Part shown: positions 34,601-48,190 of the stretch, in pieces
Layout of the letters: each line of letters begins with the position of its first letter
Position numbering within the stretch: the stretch's first letter is position 1
Assembly (NCBI GenBank): GCA_025766275.1
Contig: JAFKAC010000004.1
Location: 1,674,001-1,738,000, forward strand
Length of the DNA stretch: 64,000 nt
Direction of reading: 5' to 3'
Origin: Lactarius indigo
Taxonomy: Eukaryota; Basidiomycota; Agaricomycetes; Russulales; Russulaceae
Notes under the pieces: generated by a model
Database searches by the model: none
What the model saw: the letters and a program-made list of their open reading frames with translations, nothing else
Told to the model about the DNA's origin: nothing
Made by a program: the position numbers and the translations under genes

Positions 34601-37600
34601 TCGTCGCAGGTTGAGTGTTGTATGTCGCAGAAGATTCTAGGGTCTCACCTTACGAGGATTGAGGTATGAACGATAGCGTCTTGTAAGCGCATGGAGATTG
34701 CCGCGCCTAACTGTTTTTGTAAATCCATAGGTGCACTTTCCAACCAAGACGCCCATGTCTTCTGCGCCACAGGAAAGATGGCCGCCGGTAGAGCCCTTGG
34801 CAGCAAGAATGCTAGAGCAAAAATGTCAGGAAGAAGGGAGAGTGCTAGGTCCTTATGAAGTGCTCGTTCGGGTCCGGTTTCGATGCAAGCAGCAATGACA
34901 TCGATCAGCACGGCCAACTTGACTGGGTCCTCATCATCGTCTCCTTGAAGGATACGCGAGAGGACCTCTCCAAAGGTGACGATCACCTGCTGAAATAATC
35001 CATCGAACGATTTCTCCGCGACAAAGTAACCTTCCGGTCTTGTCAGAAAATTGGAACAAGTTAGCACCTGAGCGTACCTGAGCACCTGATCACGCCTAGG
35101 AGCAGAGGTAATGCGTCCGCATTAACGGAGGCCATGGCATCAGCGAATATCCCACTGATCGATCTGTCAAACTCTTGTTGGGCGGGCTTCAAATGCTCTG
35201 GAAGGGCGCCTTGTTCGGTTGCATCTAAGAGAGGCGGAAGGAACGACGTAGACGGGTTGTGTGGGTAGCGATTCCAAAAGTGAACGCCAGAGCTTGAGCG
35301 TTACCGCCTGGTCACCGCGACGCGAGAGGTAGGTCGTTAAAAGCTTTGGTGAGATGCTCAATATCTTGCCAGCGTGTTCCAAAATCATCTCATCCAGTGC
35401 CTCATAGAGTGTCTGTGTAAGCACAAGGGAAAATCGCTTAAAAATAGGTATTCCTACCTCCGCATGTCCAAAGCCGATAAAAAGTGAATCTCCGAAAGCA
35501 TCGATCATGCCAAGCAATACACCTAGCGTGCGCTGCGTCCCCTCGTCCTGTGACTGCGAGCGGAGCGCATTCCGACTTTGGGCGAGTATGCGTTCTACAA
35601 CCCACCGGAAGAGACTATCCGCGACTGAGAGAGGGTGACTGTCATTCGTAAACACGGTGCGAAAAGCTTTGAGGAATGAGAAGAGCAGGTGCACGTGTTG
35701 TGCATCCGTGGAGGCCAAAAGTGCCTTCGTCCCGGGTAGGAAAGTGTCCCAAGCTGCGTCAAACAGCCCTACCCGACGTGAGCCGCTTAGAAACGCACAG
35801 GATAACATAGAAGCACGAATACCTGGATCAATCTCGTTCAGTGTGACCATACTCATCGCGATCAATTCTCCCGCGACGCCTTCCTCGATTCTGAGCCTCC
35901 TCGACGTGCTTTCCTCCAACACCCTCGCATACTGCGCACGTACGAGCGCCTTTGCCGCATCGTCGTCGTACACATTGTCCCCCGTGCTGTCACGAGAACC
36001 GCCCACGCGTCGCGCCACGAATGTGGTGCACTCAAGCAGAGCCTTAAGGAACGCGGCGGACTTGGCGGCACGATCGAGGGCACTAAGTGCGCGTCCGTCA
36101 ATGGCGGCCCAGAATGAGGAGAAGAATGGACTGGCGGGGGTGTCGGAGTCGGAATGGAGTAAGATCTGTTGTGGGAAAAATAACGAAAGAATTCAGTATT
36201 ACGACAAAGTATGGAAGTGTGGCGAGTTGGGCACGAACGGACGATGGAATGGAGTGGAGAAAGGCGAGAACGGCTGGGTAGCCCTGTAATGGCAACCCCC
36301 CACAACCGAGCTCCAAGAACTGTAAGAAATCCGCAAAGCCTGGCGATCGACCGCTCTCTGCTATAGAAGTTTCTGGTAGGCCGTTTTGAGTTGTCTTCCG
36401 TTTCAGAGTCGTCGTCTTCGTCAGAGTCGCTCTCGGTCGCCTTGGGGATTTTAAATGCAGCGTCAATCTCCCAGGCGTGAGGAAACTCTACAGTATAATG
36501 AGTTATATCAAGACCACAGAACCTAAGCCAGACCGTACCCTTAAGGAACTTCAGCCACGGCCGCCACATTGTTCCTCTAACCTGGACGCTTGGTTCAGCA
36601 AAAGAGGTGCGAAGAACGGCGACGCTGAGCAACGGCACCAAGCCGGCAGTCTCATCTGGGTATATACCTCGTCAATTGTGATAAGTCCCAATTAGATGGA
36701 GGCGTACCTGGCCAGTTCTCTAGCAGCGCGAGGAGTAACGCCCAAGCATAACTTCGAACGCCAGGCTGTCCACATCCAAAGCTCTCGACCTCTGCAAACG
36801 GACACGTCTGCTCATGACAAAGAGAGCTCCATATCCGCGCGTCAGATAAGATCTCGAGTAGGCTCTCGGGCAACTTGCGTCTCTGCGCACAAGCATCTGA
36901 ACGTGCGTCGCTCGTGAGCCTCCCACAAATCCTAAGTAAATGCGCGCACGCACCTAGAACCCACTGCAGCGCGCCGAGTGCCCCGATCCGCAACCGTGCC
37001 TTCCGGTCCGCCTCGCTCTCCTCCTCACTCTCGCCGCCTCTCGCCCGTGCGGAAGCCCCGTTCTCGTCCTCCGCTTTCCGCATCTGCGCCGCCACCGGGA
37101 GAGGGACTGGCCGCCCATGCACAGTCCGTGGCACGACGATGTCGACGGGAACCTGCACGGGGTTCAAGTACGCGTGCAGCGCGAGAGGGTCGAGCAACGC
37201 GCGCTGTGTGAATGCGAGCAGAGCGATCATCTGCGTGTCGTCGAGTACGAGCTGTTCTGCGCTCGTATTAAGCTCATCTGTCGGTGCGGGCGAGGGAGAA
37301 GGAGAGAGTGGGAGGAGGATGTGCGCGTCCCAGGAACGCTGTGCAACGAGCGCGACTTGCCTCTCGGCGTCGCGTGCGGCCATGCACCAGCTGCCGAGGA
37401 CACACTCGACTTGATCTGCAGACGCAACCTCGCGGATGTGGAAGAGGATCTGTGTGCGCAGAGGCTCCGCGCGCAGAATCTCGGCGTGGGCCGTGAGCGC
37501 GAGTGCACGCAAGCGGCGGGAAGGGTGCAGGAAGAGCGCGGGCGCATGGTGTATCTAACAAAAAAAAAAAAAACCGCCCGCAAATATTCGTTTTCCACCA

Positions 37601-38073
37601 GAGTTGTGTTAGGGACGACAAGAGAGAAACGAGATGGAACGTACCCAGATCGGCAGCGAAAGCGAGAGTGCATCGAGCCGTGCGTACGCGTCTGCATCCT
37701 GATCATCGTTATCGCTTAGAAGCCGCACACGATCGATCCACCCCACACGCAGCTCCTCCAGCGCCTTGGTTTTCGTCACCGTATCCTTCTTGCTCAGCCC
37801 ACGCAACACGACGAGCAAGTCCGGGGGCAAGCGCTGCGCCAGCCCAAGAGCGTCGATCGGGTCCTGCTGCACGGGCTGCGGCTTGGTGGGTGGGACATAC
37901 ACCTTCTTGCGTGGTGGCTCCTTGTTCTTTCCCCTGTCTTTCCCCTTATGCTTCTTGTCTTTGGGCAGATTTGAGACGTCAGTGGGTGGGCCGTCCTTGC
38001 CCGTTGCCGCCTTTCGTGCGTGCTTCTTACGCGTGGCAGAAGACGCGGATGATTTTGTACTGCCTTTAACCAT
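31622..38073 (-). CDS. LTN1: E3 ubiquitin ligase listerin
   Basis: Listerin/Rkr1 ubiquitinates nascent chains stuck on 60S ribosomal subunits in ribosome-associated quality control, in the cytosol. The start at 38073 opens a Lys/Ser-rich N-terminus ('MVKGSTKSSASSATRKKHARK') and the family segment 'LPPDLLVVLRGLSKKDTVTKTKALEEL'. A long run of HEAT-like helical exons follows (37510-32470) with an acidic insert ('ESDSDEDDDSETEDNS', about 36430). Near the C-terminus come the RWD-like 'LELTLKIPSDWPLQRVTV' (about 32140) and a RING: 'ECAICYS', then after an intron 'CKTCKNRFHASCLYK', then after intron 31679-31738 'WFNTSHSSSCPLCRSEFM', stop at 31622. Cys/His spacing fits the C4HC3 listerin RING. At least a dozen exons; I checked the N- and C-terminal joins, not every internal one, and noticed no frame break. 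Plus-strand frames at 36.9-37.7 kb are its shadows. Confidence 0.9.
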
Positions 38074-38420
38074 ATGACACGCTACGAAAAGGTGAGTGGT
38101 ATAGTAAGTTGATTAGGGTCTCGAAGACTCGTCGGCGTCGTGAGTCGAGTCAATGCTTGTTGCTGAGTAATCAACGCAATCGACACTATGCTAATCTGCA
38201 CAATACTGTAATCATTCCATTGGCATGAAGATGGCGTCAGTGTACCCGTGTACTGTAGCAATGTAGACATAAAATAATGAGATGAGGTCATGTATATCGC
38301 AATCGCAAGATTCCCTGCCGTTCACTCGCGTAATGCTCGAGTAAATGCTGTCATCAACTCTGGCAACAGAAGGAATACCTATCGCGATTCGCGGTTTTGT
38401 GCTAGCCGCTCAAAATGCAT
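38074..38420. other. Spacer between LTN1 start and G-alpha end
   Basis: Both flanking genes are on the minus strand; these 347 bases should hold the LTN1 promoter and the G-alpha 3' end. I see no gene and no clear core promoter motif. Confidence 0.45.
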
Positions 38421-40627
38421 TCAGGCGAGTCTTAGCGAACGTAAGTTCTGCCGTAGTACGATATCTCGAACTTGGAAACCATCAGCAAGGTATCATTTAA
38501 GGATTAGGGACATTGAACCTACCACTCGCAAGGATGCCCGCCGTCGTCGTGCTTTCCTATATGATTTCTATTAAGAGGCAGTTTGTCGTAGAGCAGTCGA
38601 GAGAAACACCCACTGTGACGGACGTGCAATAACCATAAAATCGCCTCGGCGCTGGCGAATAGGTTCTTTGGATGGCGCTAAATTTCCCGCGGAAGTCTGG
38701 TATACTCGGAACAACGATCAGAAAGAGAGGATCACCAGGATGGGAAGACGCACATTTGGAAGCTGTCTCCATATCATTCGGCCGATCGTCGTAGCTCTTC
38801 ACATATCGTGAGAGACGAATACCCGAATCAAGCTTGCGCTGGAGGATGTCGCACTTGTTGAGGAAGAGCACGAGATCGACTTTGGCCAATAGCTTGTTTT
38901 GGCAAATACCTTTCCATAATAATACTGAGTCCTCCTATGAGGACGTAAAAGAATCAGGCCCAAAGAGTCGACCAGTAACAAGTAACGTACCAGACGGTTC
39001 ACTTTGGGATCTTCTGATAGAACTTGGTCAAACGCAGAGATGGGCGCTAGGAAGATGATGGCCTCCACTACGTATTCCGTCAACATGGAACATGATGGCC
39101 ACGCGCACCAGAAAAATGCACGCACCATTATCAAAGAAAGGCACCCATGTAGCTATGTACACCCGCGCGCGTGAAAACGTAAGCATGTAAGAAACCGTGA
39201 CAACCGGATGGAAGGATGGGGCACATACGCCGCTGCAGTCAAGCCGTCAGTAGTCTGGGTCATGAGGCAGGCCAGAGGCATGCAGGCGCACTTGGAAACG
39301 TGATCCACCGACGTCCACAATTCGCCATTGCGTTCCCTGGTCTCCCGCCTCCATCTCGAACTTGTACTCTGAAACGCCAATTGTTTTCAACCTCGCCCTG
39401 AGCACGTCATCTGCTCAAAGCTTGTTAACCTAAGTGCACCGGCGTCCAAAGATAGGGTATCGCCCCGCGCACCGTCCGTGGGGACGTAATTGTACCCGGT
39501 TACCCGGTCCAAATCATTAAGGAAACTGAAATGAGAGCAGGGATCATCAGTCCCACCGGGAGTGGGGAAAACTAAGGGGAACACTCACAACCCACTCTCC
39601 TCTTCAGGTCGTATACGGCGCAGCGCCAATATTTCACGCACACGCATGCTGGACCACAGCCGCATCAAGTCGAACCTGCATTCGAACAGCGCACGCTGGC
39701 TTTCGTCTGCTGCCTCGACTGCTACAGCACTTGCAGGACGTGTACCTGCGCCACCGGCGCGCCATTTCCCTGGGCGCACGAATACCTCTTTGGCGAGGCC
39801 AAGAGCGGAAATGGTTAAACCCAGGGCGCCCCCTCCGAGATCGGCAGGCTCGTCCTCGGAGGGTGGAACAAGGCGCTCCTTGAGCATCGCCTCGACCCGC
39901 CGGAGGGGCATCAGGCGCTGTGAAATGGCATCGAGTTCAGCATCTTCTTGGGATTCGTCTTCAGAAAACGAGTCGGCGTAGAATGAGCGAGCAGCTGGAT
40001 CAACGGCCCTCTCATCCTCGTCCTCAAAGTCAGATTCGAAGTCCACACGGCCTTTACCCTTGCTCTTTCCATCTGTCCGTACGGACGTAACCTGAGAGCG
40101 TGAGTCCCAGCGCGGGCCGGAGATGGTGCGAACGCGAGCACGAGAGGTGTGTCGGCGGTGGGCGGCGACAGCTCCTAGGATTGTATGCACGGAGCGAATG
40201 ACATTGAGCTGGATAATAACGCGCCAGTGTATACGTTCTTCTCGGAATGCTGTGGGTGTGTAGATACGCTGAAACTCTGGGAAGAAAGCCGAGGGTTATA
40301 CAGGCGCACGAAGGTACGAGAGGACATTACGCACGGCGCAGTGTCGTGGACTTGCCTGGGAGGAGGTAAGCAATAGCGGCTTATGAGAGCGAAATAGACG
40401 CGCGAGACGGACACACCAGACTCGCTTTGGCCCAGGAGGAGTACACGAACTACCTTGTTTTTCTTATTGGCCTGCCGTTCGACGCGGATGGCCTCGTCGA
40501 TGGCCTGAGAGACGCGAGCGGCTTCTTCCTCGCGGGTAATACGTATTGCTCTAGCCTCGGGTGATTCATCCATGGGAGGGCGGAGAGCAGCAGCGAGGGG
40601 GTCTTCGTCATCTGCGGAGGCGCGCAT
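38421..40627 (-). CDS. Atypical G-protein alpha subunit
   Basis: A guanine-nucleotide-binding alpha subunit that would relay receptor signals at the inner membrane face. The start at 40627 gives 'MRASADDEDPLAAAL', with no N-terminal Gly for myristoylation. The P-loop 'VVRVLLLGQSESGKST' is split by an intron at 40356-40416. 'ERIHWRVIIQLNVIRSV' begins the helical domain, which carries an acidic insert ('DFESDFEDEDE', 40060-40000). Then 'DVLRARLKTIGV' (switch I side), 'WRIVDVGGSR' (switch II), 'PFFDNVEAIIFLAPIS', 'LFLNKCDIL' (NKxD) and 'FYGYCTSVT' where TCAT is usual. I read the end as 'LASVRDIVLRQNLRSLRLA' with a stop at 38421. No frame break noticed; small exons near 39170-39330 are not fully placed. 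The long insert and lost lipidation site mark the divergent, expanded agaricomycete group. Confidence 0.88.
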
Positions 40628-43600
40628 GATGTAGGACTACACGGGGAGAACCTGAAGGAGAGGAAGGAGAACTGGGCGAAGGAAACAAGGAAGCGGGCAG
40701 ATATGAAGAAGAGAACAGGGCAGGAACGGGGTAACGGGATATTAGGGACGCGCCTAATAATAAGAAATGGCGTGAATTTGAGTTTCCCAAGGTCCGTCCC
40801 TTGCATCAAGACCACGCTTACTTACGTTGACAGTTCCCTGTTTTTTCCCATTTTCCTGTGCAAAACCCAGTCCAAGAATAAAAAGAATGATTGACCCCGG
40901 CCGGCGGAACAAGCAAAAGGTAGAATTCGTTTTGGGAAATATCTTGCATAATGGAGACCCGTTCCTGATCGAGCCCGCCGAACTCTCGGGCCAGGCACCG
41001 AGACGCCGCCTAGCCCAGCGGGCACTCGCAGGGCCTCCCTCCAACAAATATAGAGGCCAACGACAAATACAGTCACTGCACAGGTCTCTGATAGGTATAC
41101 TGGTCCCCACGCTCGCTGCCTTGCCCGCCGCATTCCGTCCCTTCCTCCTATAAAAGTGCACGGCACCATCCTAGACGCCCCCTACCCCCATGTGTCTCTT
41201 CTCCACGGACCACCTGCCAAGTTCCCATACAGTGGAACACCAACTTGCGCCATGACTACCAGAATTATCAGGTCCAGCCCAACACGCGCCAGCCCCCCTG
41301 ATCACCCTATTATGTCCGGGCCGTAGTTGTCCCACCCTTGGTCCCACAGCTGTGAATCTGTGGTGGTGATATGCGCAAAAACAATGATCCAGCAATCAAC
41401 AGCTCATTAAACGTGTAGAAGCACCTCAGAGGTCTTACTCCGTAGATTTCTCGAGACATGTCCAACGGGCTGTTGAATACTCACCACAGACACAGGGCAC
41501 TTTATCACAGGCGCACACCACCTCCATATCCCATGAGCCAGGCACCCATATCACTTGAGTCCAAACCTCATCCAGGCACACGATCCTGAAAACGAAGAGA
41601 AACATTCAGACACCTAGTGTCCAAGTAAGGGTTTCCGTGCTTTCACAGCCCAGTGCCCATATGCTCCTTGGACCTACTCCGTTCGTCTGCGTCACCTGCC
41701 CCCTCAATCATCGTATACGTACACGAACCCTCCGTGCTTCACCCGGTATCTCACTGCAGGCACGATTCAACCCTATTTCTCCCAATAAGCAAACCAATAC
41801 CCTATCTGGTATCATCCCACGACATCATCACCCCTAGTGCGTCCATCCCCGCCGGTCTCCGCCGTCTCTTCTCTCAGGGCAATCCTTTAGGGATCGAAAG
41901 GGAACGTGTAAGGCACATCCCTTGTGCTGTGTTTCTTTCCCCACGCCTTCTTTCCTAGACTCGTGGCACCGATTCTCACCAAGATGCTAAAGATAGGTAA
42001 ACTACACCTAGTCATCAATGAACTATAACCGCGGGTACCTTTATCAGGCCTAGGTGTGGCTGCATTTGCACGCGCTCATCGGCATCGAGCCGCAGTCTCG
42101 CAACAGAAACTCTGATGTCTGACTTGGGAACCGCTTATCTTGATATCACCGTGCGATACTCTAATCGCCGACGAGCGCGAAACGTAGCCCTAGAAGATAA
42201 AGCCGCAGGCTCAGCTTCCCAAAATGAATGAAACGTACCCTCTTATCTCGCGCCGGCATCACGCGCGATTCATTAATCACTCAGAGGGACCAAGGTGCTG
42301 TAATGCTCCGACAAGCACCATCCGAACGCTTCACCACCGCGGATTTATCTCAGGGGTTTCAGGAGACCCGGTAGGTTAAAGCGCCCGAGTCCGCGCGATA
42401 TGGACATGCGCGTGCGCCGCGGAAAGGTCGTAGTGTATGACATGCCCCCACTATTTTCAAGCGTGCGTATCAGCGAATCTGACAAGTGGGGGAACTTGTT
42501 CCTGACACGGTGTTCATTACTTATGTTCTCAGCCTGCTGTTTTCAGGAAAGTGCGGAGACTTGCCCCGGCTTTTGCCGAGACCAAGACCGAAACTCGTTA
42601 CGCTATTGGCTGGTCAATCCAAAGACAGGATTCACTTTGAACCTCTGAACACCCAGTGCTCCATTCAGACGCAACTCACCCCATGGACCGAAGTCCACCA
42701 CCGTACAGAGAAATCTCCAACGAGTTGCCGTCTCCAGGAAATATGACAACAGCGCCACGCAAGTATAAATTAATTAGAAATGCCTGTTGGCCGTGGCGCT
42801 GGATTCCGCGGGCGTGCCCATTCATACGTGTTTTACGCCCAGGCCCCCGTTGGGCACGCGCCACGGAGGCACGCCCTCACTTATAGAGAATGTCAGACGT
42901 AACAATACCTGTAGGTGTACGGAAATGAAAGGCCGGCATCGCAGGACCAACTTATCCGGCTAGTGCGGTCCATCGCCAGCAGTAACGTGCTTTGCCTGGT
43001 CGTCGATCACCGCTTCTGCCACCCGCAACACGTTCTCCGCACATGCTCCACAGGATTCGCGACCTCTCGCGCGAGGGGAGGATCGACGGTACCCCGCCAA
43101 GACACCGAAAAGTGTTCAAGTACCATGCCACGCTCGTGTGTCGGATCCGGACACGGCATGGGAGTCATTGCACGCAAGGTTCAAAGTATTGGCCGATGAA
43201 GCTCGTACCTGGTGACCTCGGATTCGCTCTCCCCTGTGAGGACATGCAAAATACAACGGTGTCGTCGTCATCCAGCAGGAACAGGCACCTCAGACTGGCT
43301 GGACCCTGTTCCCATCTGTGATATATTTGCCACTTGGCACCCTCAAAGTCATCAGGGGCATCAAAGCGTGGCAGGGGTTAGTGAAGATGCCCGAATGATA
43401 CAACCAACCTCGTGGGCTACCAAGGTCCACTCAAAACCCATAGATGAAAAGAGCGAACGGCACCGACCTAGAACTACGGAGATTATTTCACAATGTGGTC
43501 TAATTCAAGCTCTGCAAATTTGATCAATTACTGCAGGTTCAGGACTCTCAAGACTGAACGGCGTTATACTGTACGGTGTCTGCATGGAGATGTACCTACT

Positions 43601-45355
43601 ATGGCCGATGACCCAATAAAGGTGTTTTATGTGTTTTTTTATAGCTGCTTGTGCCCCTGGCGTCTCGGGACCTGTCCCTCTCCTGTAATCAGATACGATG
43701 TAATGATGTACATACGGTAAGCGGGGAGTGGATCTTGTACGACAACGAAACAAAAGCTGCCGAGAGGGCCATCGAAGGCCGACTTCGGCCATCTTCTCCG
43801 ACCCTTAGCAAATAGTTCCTCCCTGGACACAGGCCCACGCACGACACACATTTTGTCATATTCGTCATCGGGAACAGACCATTCAGTCAAATTTTGATCG
43901 AGGCATCATCTTTGTTAGTGCCTGGCCATCTGCACACCCTTTTCTCAAAAGTGGCCAATAAAAAAAAAGACGATCTCGTCACTGAAACTGAAATCTGCCC
44001 ATGCCGCGTTCTCCCCTGCCGTTTGAATTCGGAACTCCATCTGTCTGTGACTGGAATCAGTATTACTGTAACCAATGATCGCATCTTCGCGGGGAATACT
44101 CCTCGGGTATACTGGATAACGTACCCCATCACTTCCCCATCGACCCAACTGCGGCAAGATCCGCTCTAGCTCGACGTCAGACCCTTTTGTCCTCCTTGGG
44201 ACTTCTATCTTGGCTAGTTGGAGCGAATATACGATGTACTGGCGGGGCGATCACCGCACAGGACCGCGTTGGGGCGTTAACGGGCCTTAGCGAGACGAGT
44301 TTTCCCAGTGGTGGTGGTATCGTGGGTCCCTTGTGTGGGCCTCCGAAATCGTCCCTTTGCTGGACCAAGGCTAACCCATTGAGTGTGCCCGAACCCTAGC
44401 GTGCGGTGCGTCCGGTTGCTACGTAATGACTTATTCTGTTCCAAAGCTCGGCTCGGGTGGACTTTTGGGGACAGTCGGTCAAGTGAACCAGGTGGGTTTG
44501 TACCTATCCTCCGTGATCGGTGGTCTTCTCTTCGATGCGCCGTGCTCAGGACCATACGTTGAATGGGTGTTCCATGGGCACGCGTTCGTCATGCACAGGC
44601 ACGGACCACACACTCGTCCCTCCAAGTCCACCACTTCTCCTCTCACTTGATGGTTGCTTCTAGTTCTGACTGATACACGTGTTAGTGCCTAAAGATACCG
44701 AAGGTCTTGTGCTTTAGAACACAGGAATACGAGCTTCACACAGACAATTAATAAATCTACTGACTACCCTAACATGAAATTTCTCCCAAACCATCTAGGA
44801 CTGATTTGTTGTATTGTATAACCCATGAAACCATCATCACAAGAAGAATCTGAATCATGATGATACCGTCGAACTTCGTGAGGGAGCGTATTATGAGAAC
44901 ATTGTATTCTTGCAACAAGGACGTTGCTTCTATAATAGGATATAGCATATTGTGTGAATTAGCGCGGGGACAAGCAGGCGCCTGTTGGGTCCATATTTTG
45001 TTCATGAATATCCTCAGATCCATCACCGAGCCAATCTTATCTACTTCACCTCATACCAAATTCAGAAGTTGTGGCGTCCTATGTGGTGCTACTGAGCGCG
45101 ACCCATGCAAGCCTTGTGAGATACACTTGTCTAGTTCAAGAGGGCACGAGTATGGCACGCCTGTCGCGCCAGGTACCATTTTCGGCGAGATTGACCAAAA
45201 AGTCCGGCAGTAAAAAAAATTGTTGTGGACCTCCGTAAGCAACGACTAACCTCTCCCCTCTCCCCTCTGCACATCTCTTCGAAGCAGGCCTTGGCCACTC
45301 GTTTGCATATTTACTGTAATATCGTTAATCCAAAAAAGAAAAAGCGCTGTGCGCT
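40628..45355. other. 4.7 kb without a recognisable gene
   Basis: I read both strands and saw only short frames without motifs. No transposon proteins, long terminal repeats or tRNA genes were recognised. A TATAAAA box sits near 41149 with no gene downstream. The final few hundred bases should hold the aspartokinase promoter; a pyrimidine-rich stretch (45250-45275) precedes that start by about 85 bases. Confidence 0.4.
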
Positions 45356-47510
45356 ATGTCAGAACCATCAAGCCCTTCCATCCCTACCTCGTCGCCGTCG
45401 CTCTCTTCCATCGATACACCACCACCACCAGGCACACCTCCAAACTTGCATCAAAACACGATCCACCCCGAGGCTAGATGGGTCGTACAAAAATACGGGG
45501 GAACGAGCGTTGGGAAGTTTGCCGCACAAATCGCGGAGAACATCGTCCCGTACGCTAAAGTTTCTTTTCTCCTTTCTCCCGTTTCGGACTAAGACCGACG
45601 TACCCCCGACACACCCAGCGACTACTTGGACCGATACAAGCTCGCGATTGTCTGCTCTGCGCGTTCTGGCTCCACCAAGTCGTTAGGCACCACCAACCTC
45701 CTCTTACGCGCTGCATCCGAAGCTCTTCAACGCGCTCCGCAGGTCAGGTCACCCTTGCAATCCGGGGCAGCGACACCTTCCTTCATATCCCGGTGCTCCC
45801 GCACGGGTTCCCCACCTCATATCGCCGACCTGCTTGCTGACCAACACTGCTAACGATGTATCGTCCTTCAACAAAACGGTCGACTTGATCCGTTCCGAAC
45901 ATATAGCAGCGGCCCGTAGTTGTGTGAATGGGAAGGAAATCTTTCCGAGCTGGAAGCGGACATCGACAGGGATTGCGATAACCTGAGAGCGTTTCTGTAT
46001 GCCGCGCAGGTGCGAGTCCCCTCGGTCTGACCCTATGTATGCGCGTTTTTGGCGTACTGAATGCCGGGAAAAACTACAGGTCATCGACGAAATCTCACCC
46101 AGATCCAAAGATAGTATCGTTGGTTTTGGGGAAAAGCTCGGGTGCAAAATCATCGCTGCCACACTCCGGGACCGTGTATGTCTCCTGCGATCGTCATTCC
46201 GCTCGACATTAATCTCGGACACAGGGCATAGATGCGGAGTATGTATCGCTAGAAAATGTTGTGCCACCTTATGACCAGGTCGATGGTACACTTGGACAAG
46301 ATTTTTACGACCAGGTTGGTACCGCGTTTGCCACACGGGTGCAACAATGCGGAGCGCGCGTGCCAGTCATTACAGGTAGTCTTCCTTAAATCTTCTGCCA
46401 GAGTCTGAGCGCTTACGTTTTTGGCACAGGTTTTTTCGGTCCAGTACCTGGCTCCGTACTGAAACAAGTGGGCCGCGGGTACACCGACCTGGCGGCCGCG
46501 CTTCTGGCAGCGGGCCTCGGTGCATCTGAGCTGCAAATATGGAAGGAAGTCGACGGGATCTTCACTGCGGACCCGCGCAAAGTTATCACAGCGCGGCTCC
46601 TTCCGGTCATCTCCCCCGAGGAGGCTGCCGAACTGACGTACTATGGGAGCGAGGTCGTCCATCCGTTTACCATGGAGCAGGCACGCACCGAACCTTCTTT
46701 TTCCCCATCGCGACGAAAATCCGTTTCTGAACATGGCAGCAGGTCATCCGGCGAAAGATCCCGATACGCATTAAGAACGTCGAGAACCCGCGCGGCGGGG
46801 GCACGGTCATTGACCCGGAGGCCGATTCGGAAGCCGATCCACTGCCGGACTTTGGCGCGGCGTTCCTCGATGGGATGTTTACGAACGCGCACGTCAACGG
46901 CACAGGAACGGTGTCGCGGCAGCGGCAGCGACTGCCAACGGCCGTGACGATCAAAGAGCGCATCGTCGTGCTGAACGTGCAGTCGAACCGCAAGAGCGTC
47001 TCACACGGCTTCCTCGCGGGGATATTCGGCACCCTCGACCGGTTCGGCATCGTCGTGGACCTGATTAGCACGAGCGAAGTCTATGTCAGCATGGCGATTG
47101 AGGACGTGCTCGATCGGAAGCTACAGGCGCGTCTCGTGCGGGATCTCGAGAAGATTGGCACTGTACGTCTCTGACCTACCCTTCTCTTCCCCATACTGAC
47201 CGACATGCCTCACCTTGCGTACGTTTAGGTGTCCGTGCACCGCGACATGGCGATACTGTCGATGGTCGGAAAGCAGATGCGTAATATGGTCGGCATCGCA
47301 GGGCGCATGTTCACGACGCTCGCGCAGGGTAACGTGAACATAGAGATGATCAGCCAGGGCGCGAACGAGATCAACATCTCGTGTGTCCTCGACGCACGCG
47401 ATGCCATCAAGGCCCTCAACCTCATCCACCAGAGCTGTCTCCAGATCAAACCCGAGGGCACCAAAGGCCGCGGTCCGTTCTTATTTTTCTCTATCCCCCG
47501 CAGGCGCTGA
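45356..47510 (+). CDS. Aspartokinase
   Basis: Catalyses ATP-dependent phosphorylation of L-aspartate, the first step to threonine, methionine and isoleucine; the yeast orthologue is HOM3. The start at 45356 gives a Ser/Pro-rich leader, then the signature 'VVQKYGGTSVGKFAAQIAENIV', 'YKLAIVCSARSGSTKSLGTTN', 'KTVDLIRSEHI', 'VIDEISPRSKDS'-type text, 'LGRGYTDLAAALLAAGLGA'-type text, 'WKEVDGIFTADPRKV' and 'ELTYYGSEVVHPFTMEQ'. Two ACT-type regulatory modules follow (46880-47500: 'RKSVSHGFLAGIFGTLDRFGI', 'MRNMVGIAGRMFTTLAQGNVN'), the usual site of threonine feedback. An intron lies near 47164-47228. Near 45557 an extra A shifts the frame against a canonical donor, near 45743-45770 the join is unclear, and near 45938-45944 the frame shifts again. 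Such breaks in a gene expected to be essential suggest sequence error. The last residues ('GPFLFFSIPRRR') may read into an intron. Confidence 0.88.
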
Positions 47511-48190
47511 CGTTGTTTCATAGTCGGGCCCTGGTTGTTCTGACCGATGGCAGTGTGGAAGGAAGGGAGGGAAGAAGGGTAGTAACACCCTGGTCTAGCG
47601 AGAGTGCAAGAGAAGAAGGTTTTTCTCGCTGTATGTACATCAATGTACGCGTTGCGAGGGCCGCGGCAGTTCAACTCTGCTTGCGAAGAAAAAAAAATAA
47701 GAGGATAGGGACTCAATGTCTCGTTGATGCGTTGATGTTGCCCGACTTACTCATGCTGTATGACGGATGGCCAAATGTGCCGTGGGCGGTAGCAGATGCA
47801 ACGCACTTTATGTTGGGTCCGAGAGATAGAGGGCAGACAAGCAAGGGCCGAGAGGTCGTAGAAACGCACACACAAACGAGTTTAATTTCTGAGCAGTGTG
47901 AAGGATCGATGCTACACGAGGAAACGCCGGAATGAAGATATATGTACATGGAGTGGTGTAGGGGAGGTATGAATAGGTATAGGGATATGATACTGTGGAT
48001 TCGCGTAAACATATTAGATAGTGAGACCAGGAACTATCGCCTTTAAACAGTACTGATTAACGAAAAGCAACGAAGAGCACGACAAGAAGGGGGGGGGGTG
48101 GCAGCAAAACAACACACGACGGGCCAAGTGTCCTTTTGGATAGATACGGGTAAAAGAAAGATAGCAAGAGTACCGATACAGAGCAATGAT
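47511..48190. other. Convergent 3' spacer
   Basis: This lies between aspartokinase (plus) and the Hsp20-type gene (minus). It holds an A-run near 47689-47697 and a G-run near 48091-48100. No gene seen. Confidence 0.5.

Noticed and set aside
36875..37719. Long plus-strand frames of up to 200 codons
   Set aside because: They lie exactly antisense to GC-rich LTN1 exons that match the family; composition shadows.
41140..41160. TATAAAA box as a promoter
   Set aside because: No gene begins within several hundred bases downstream on either strand.
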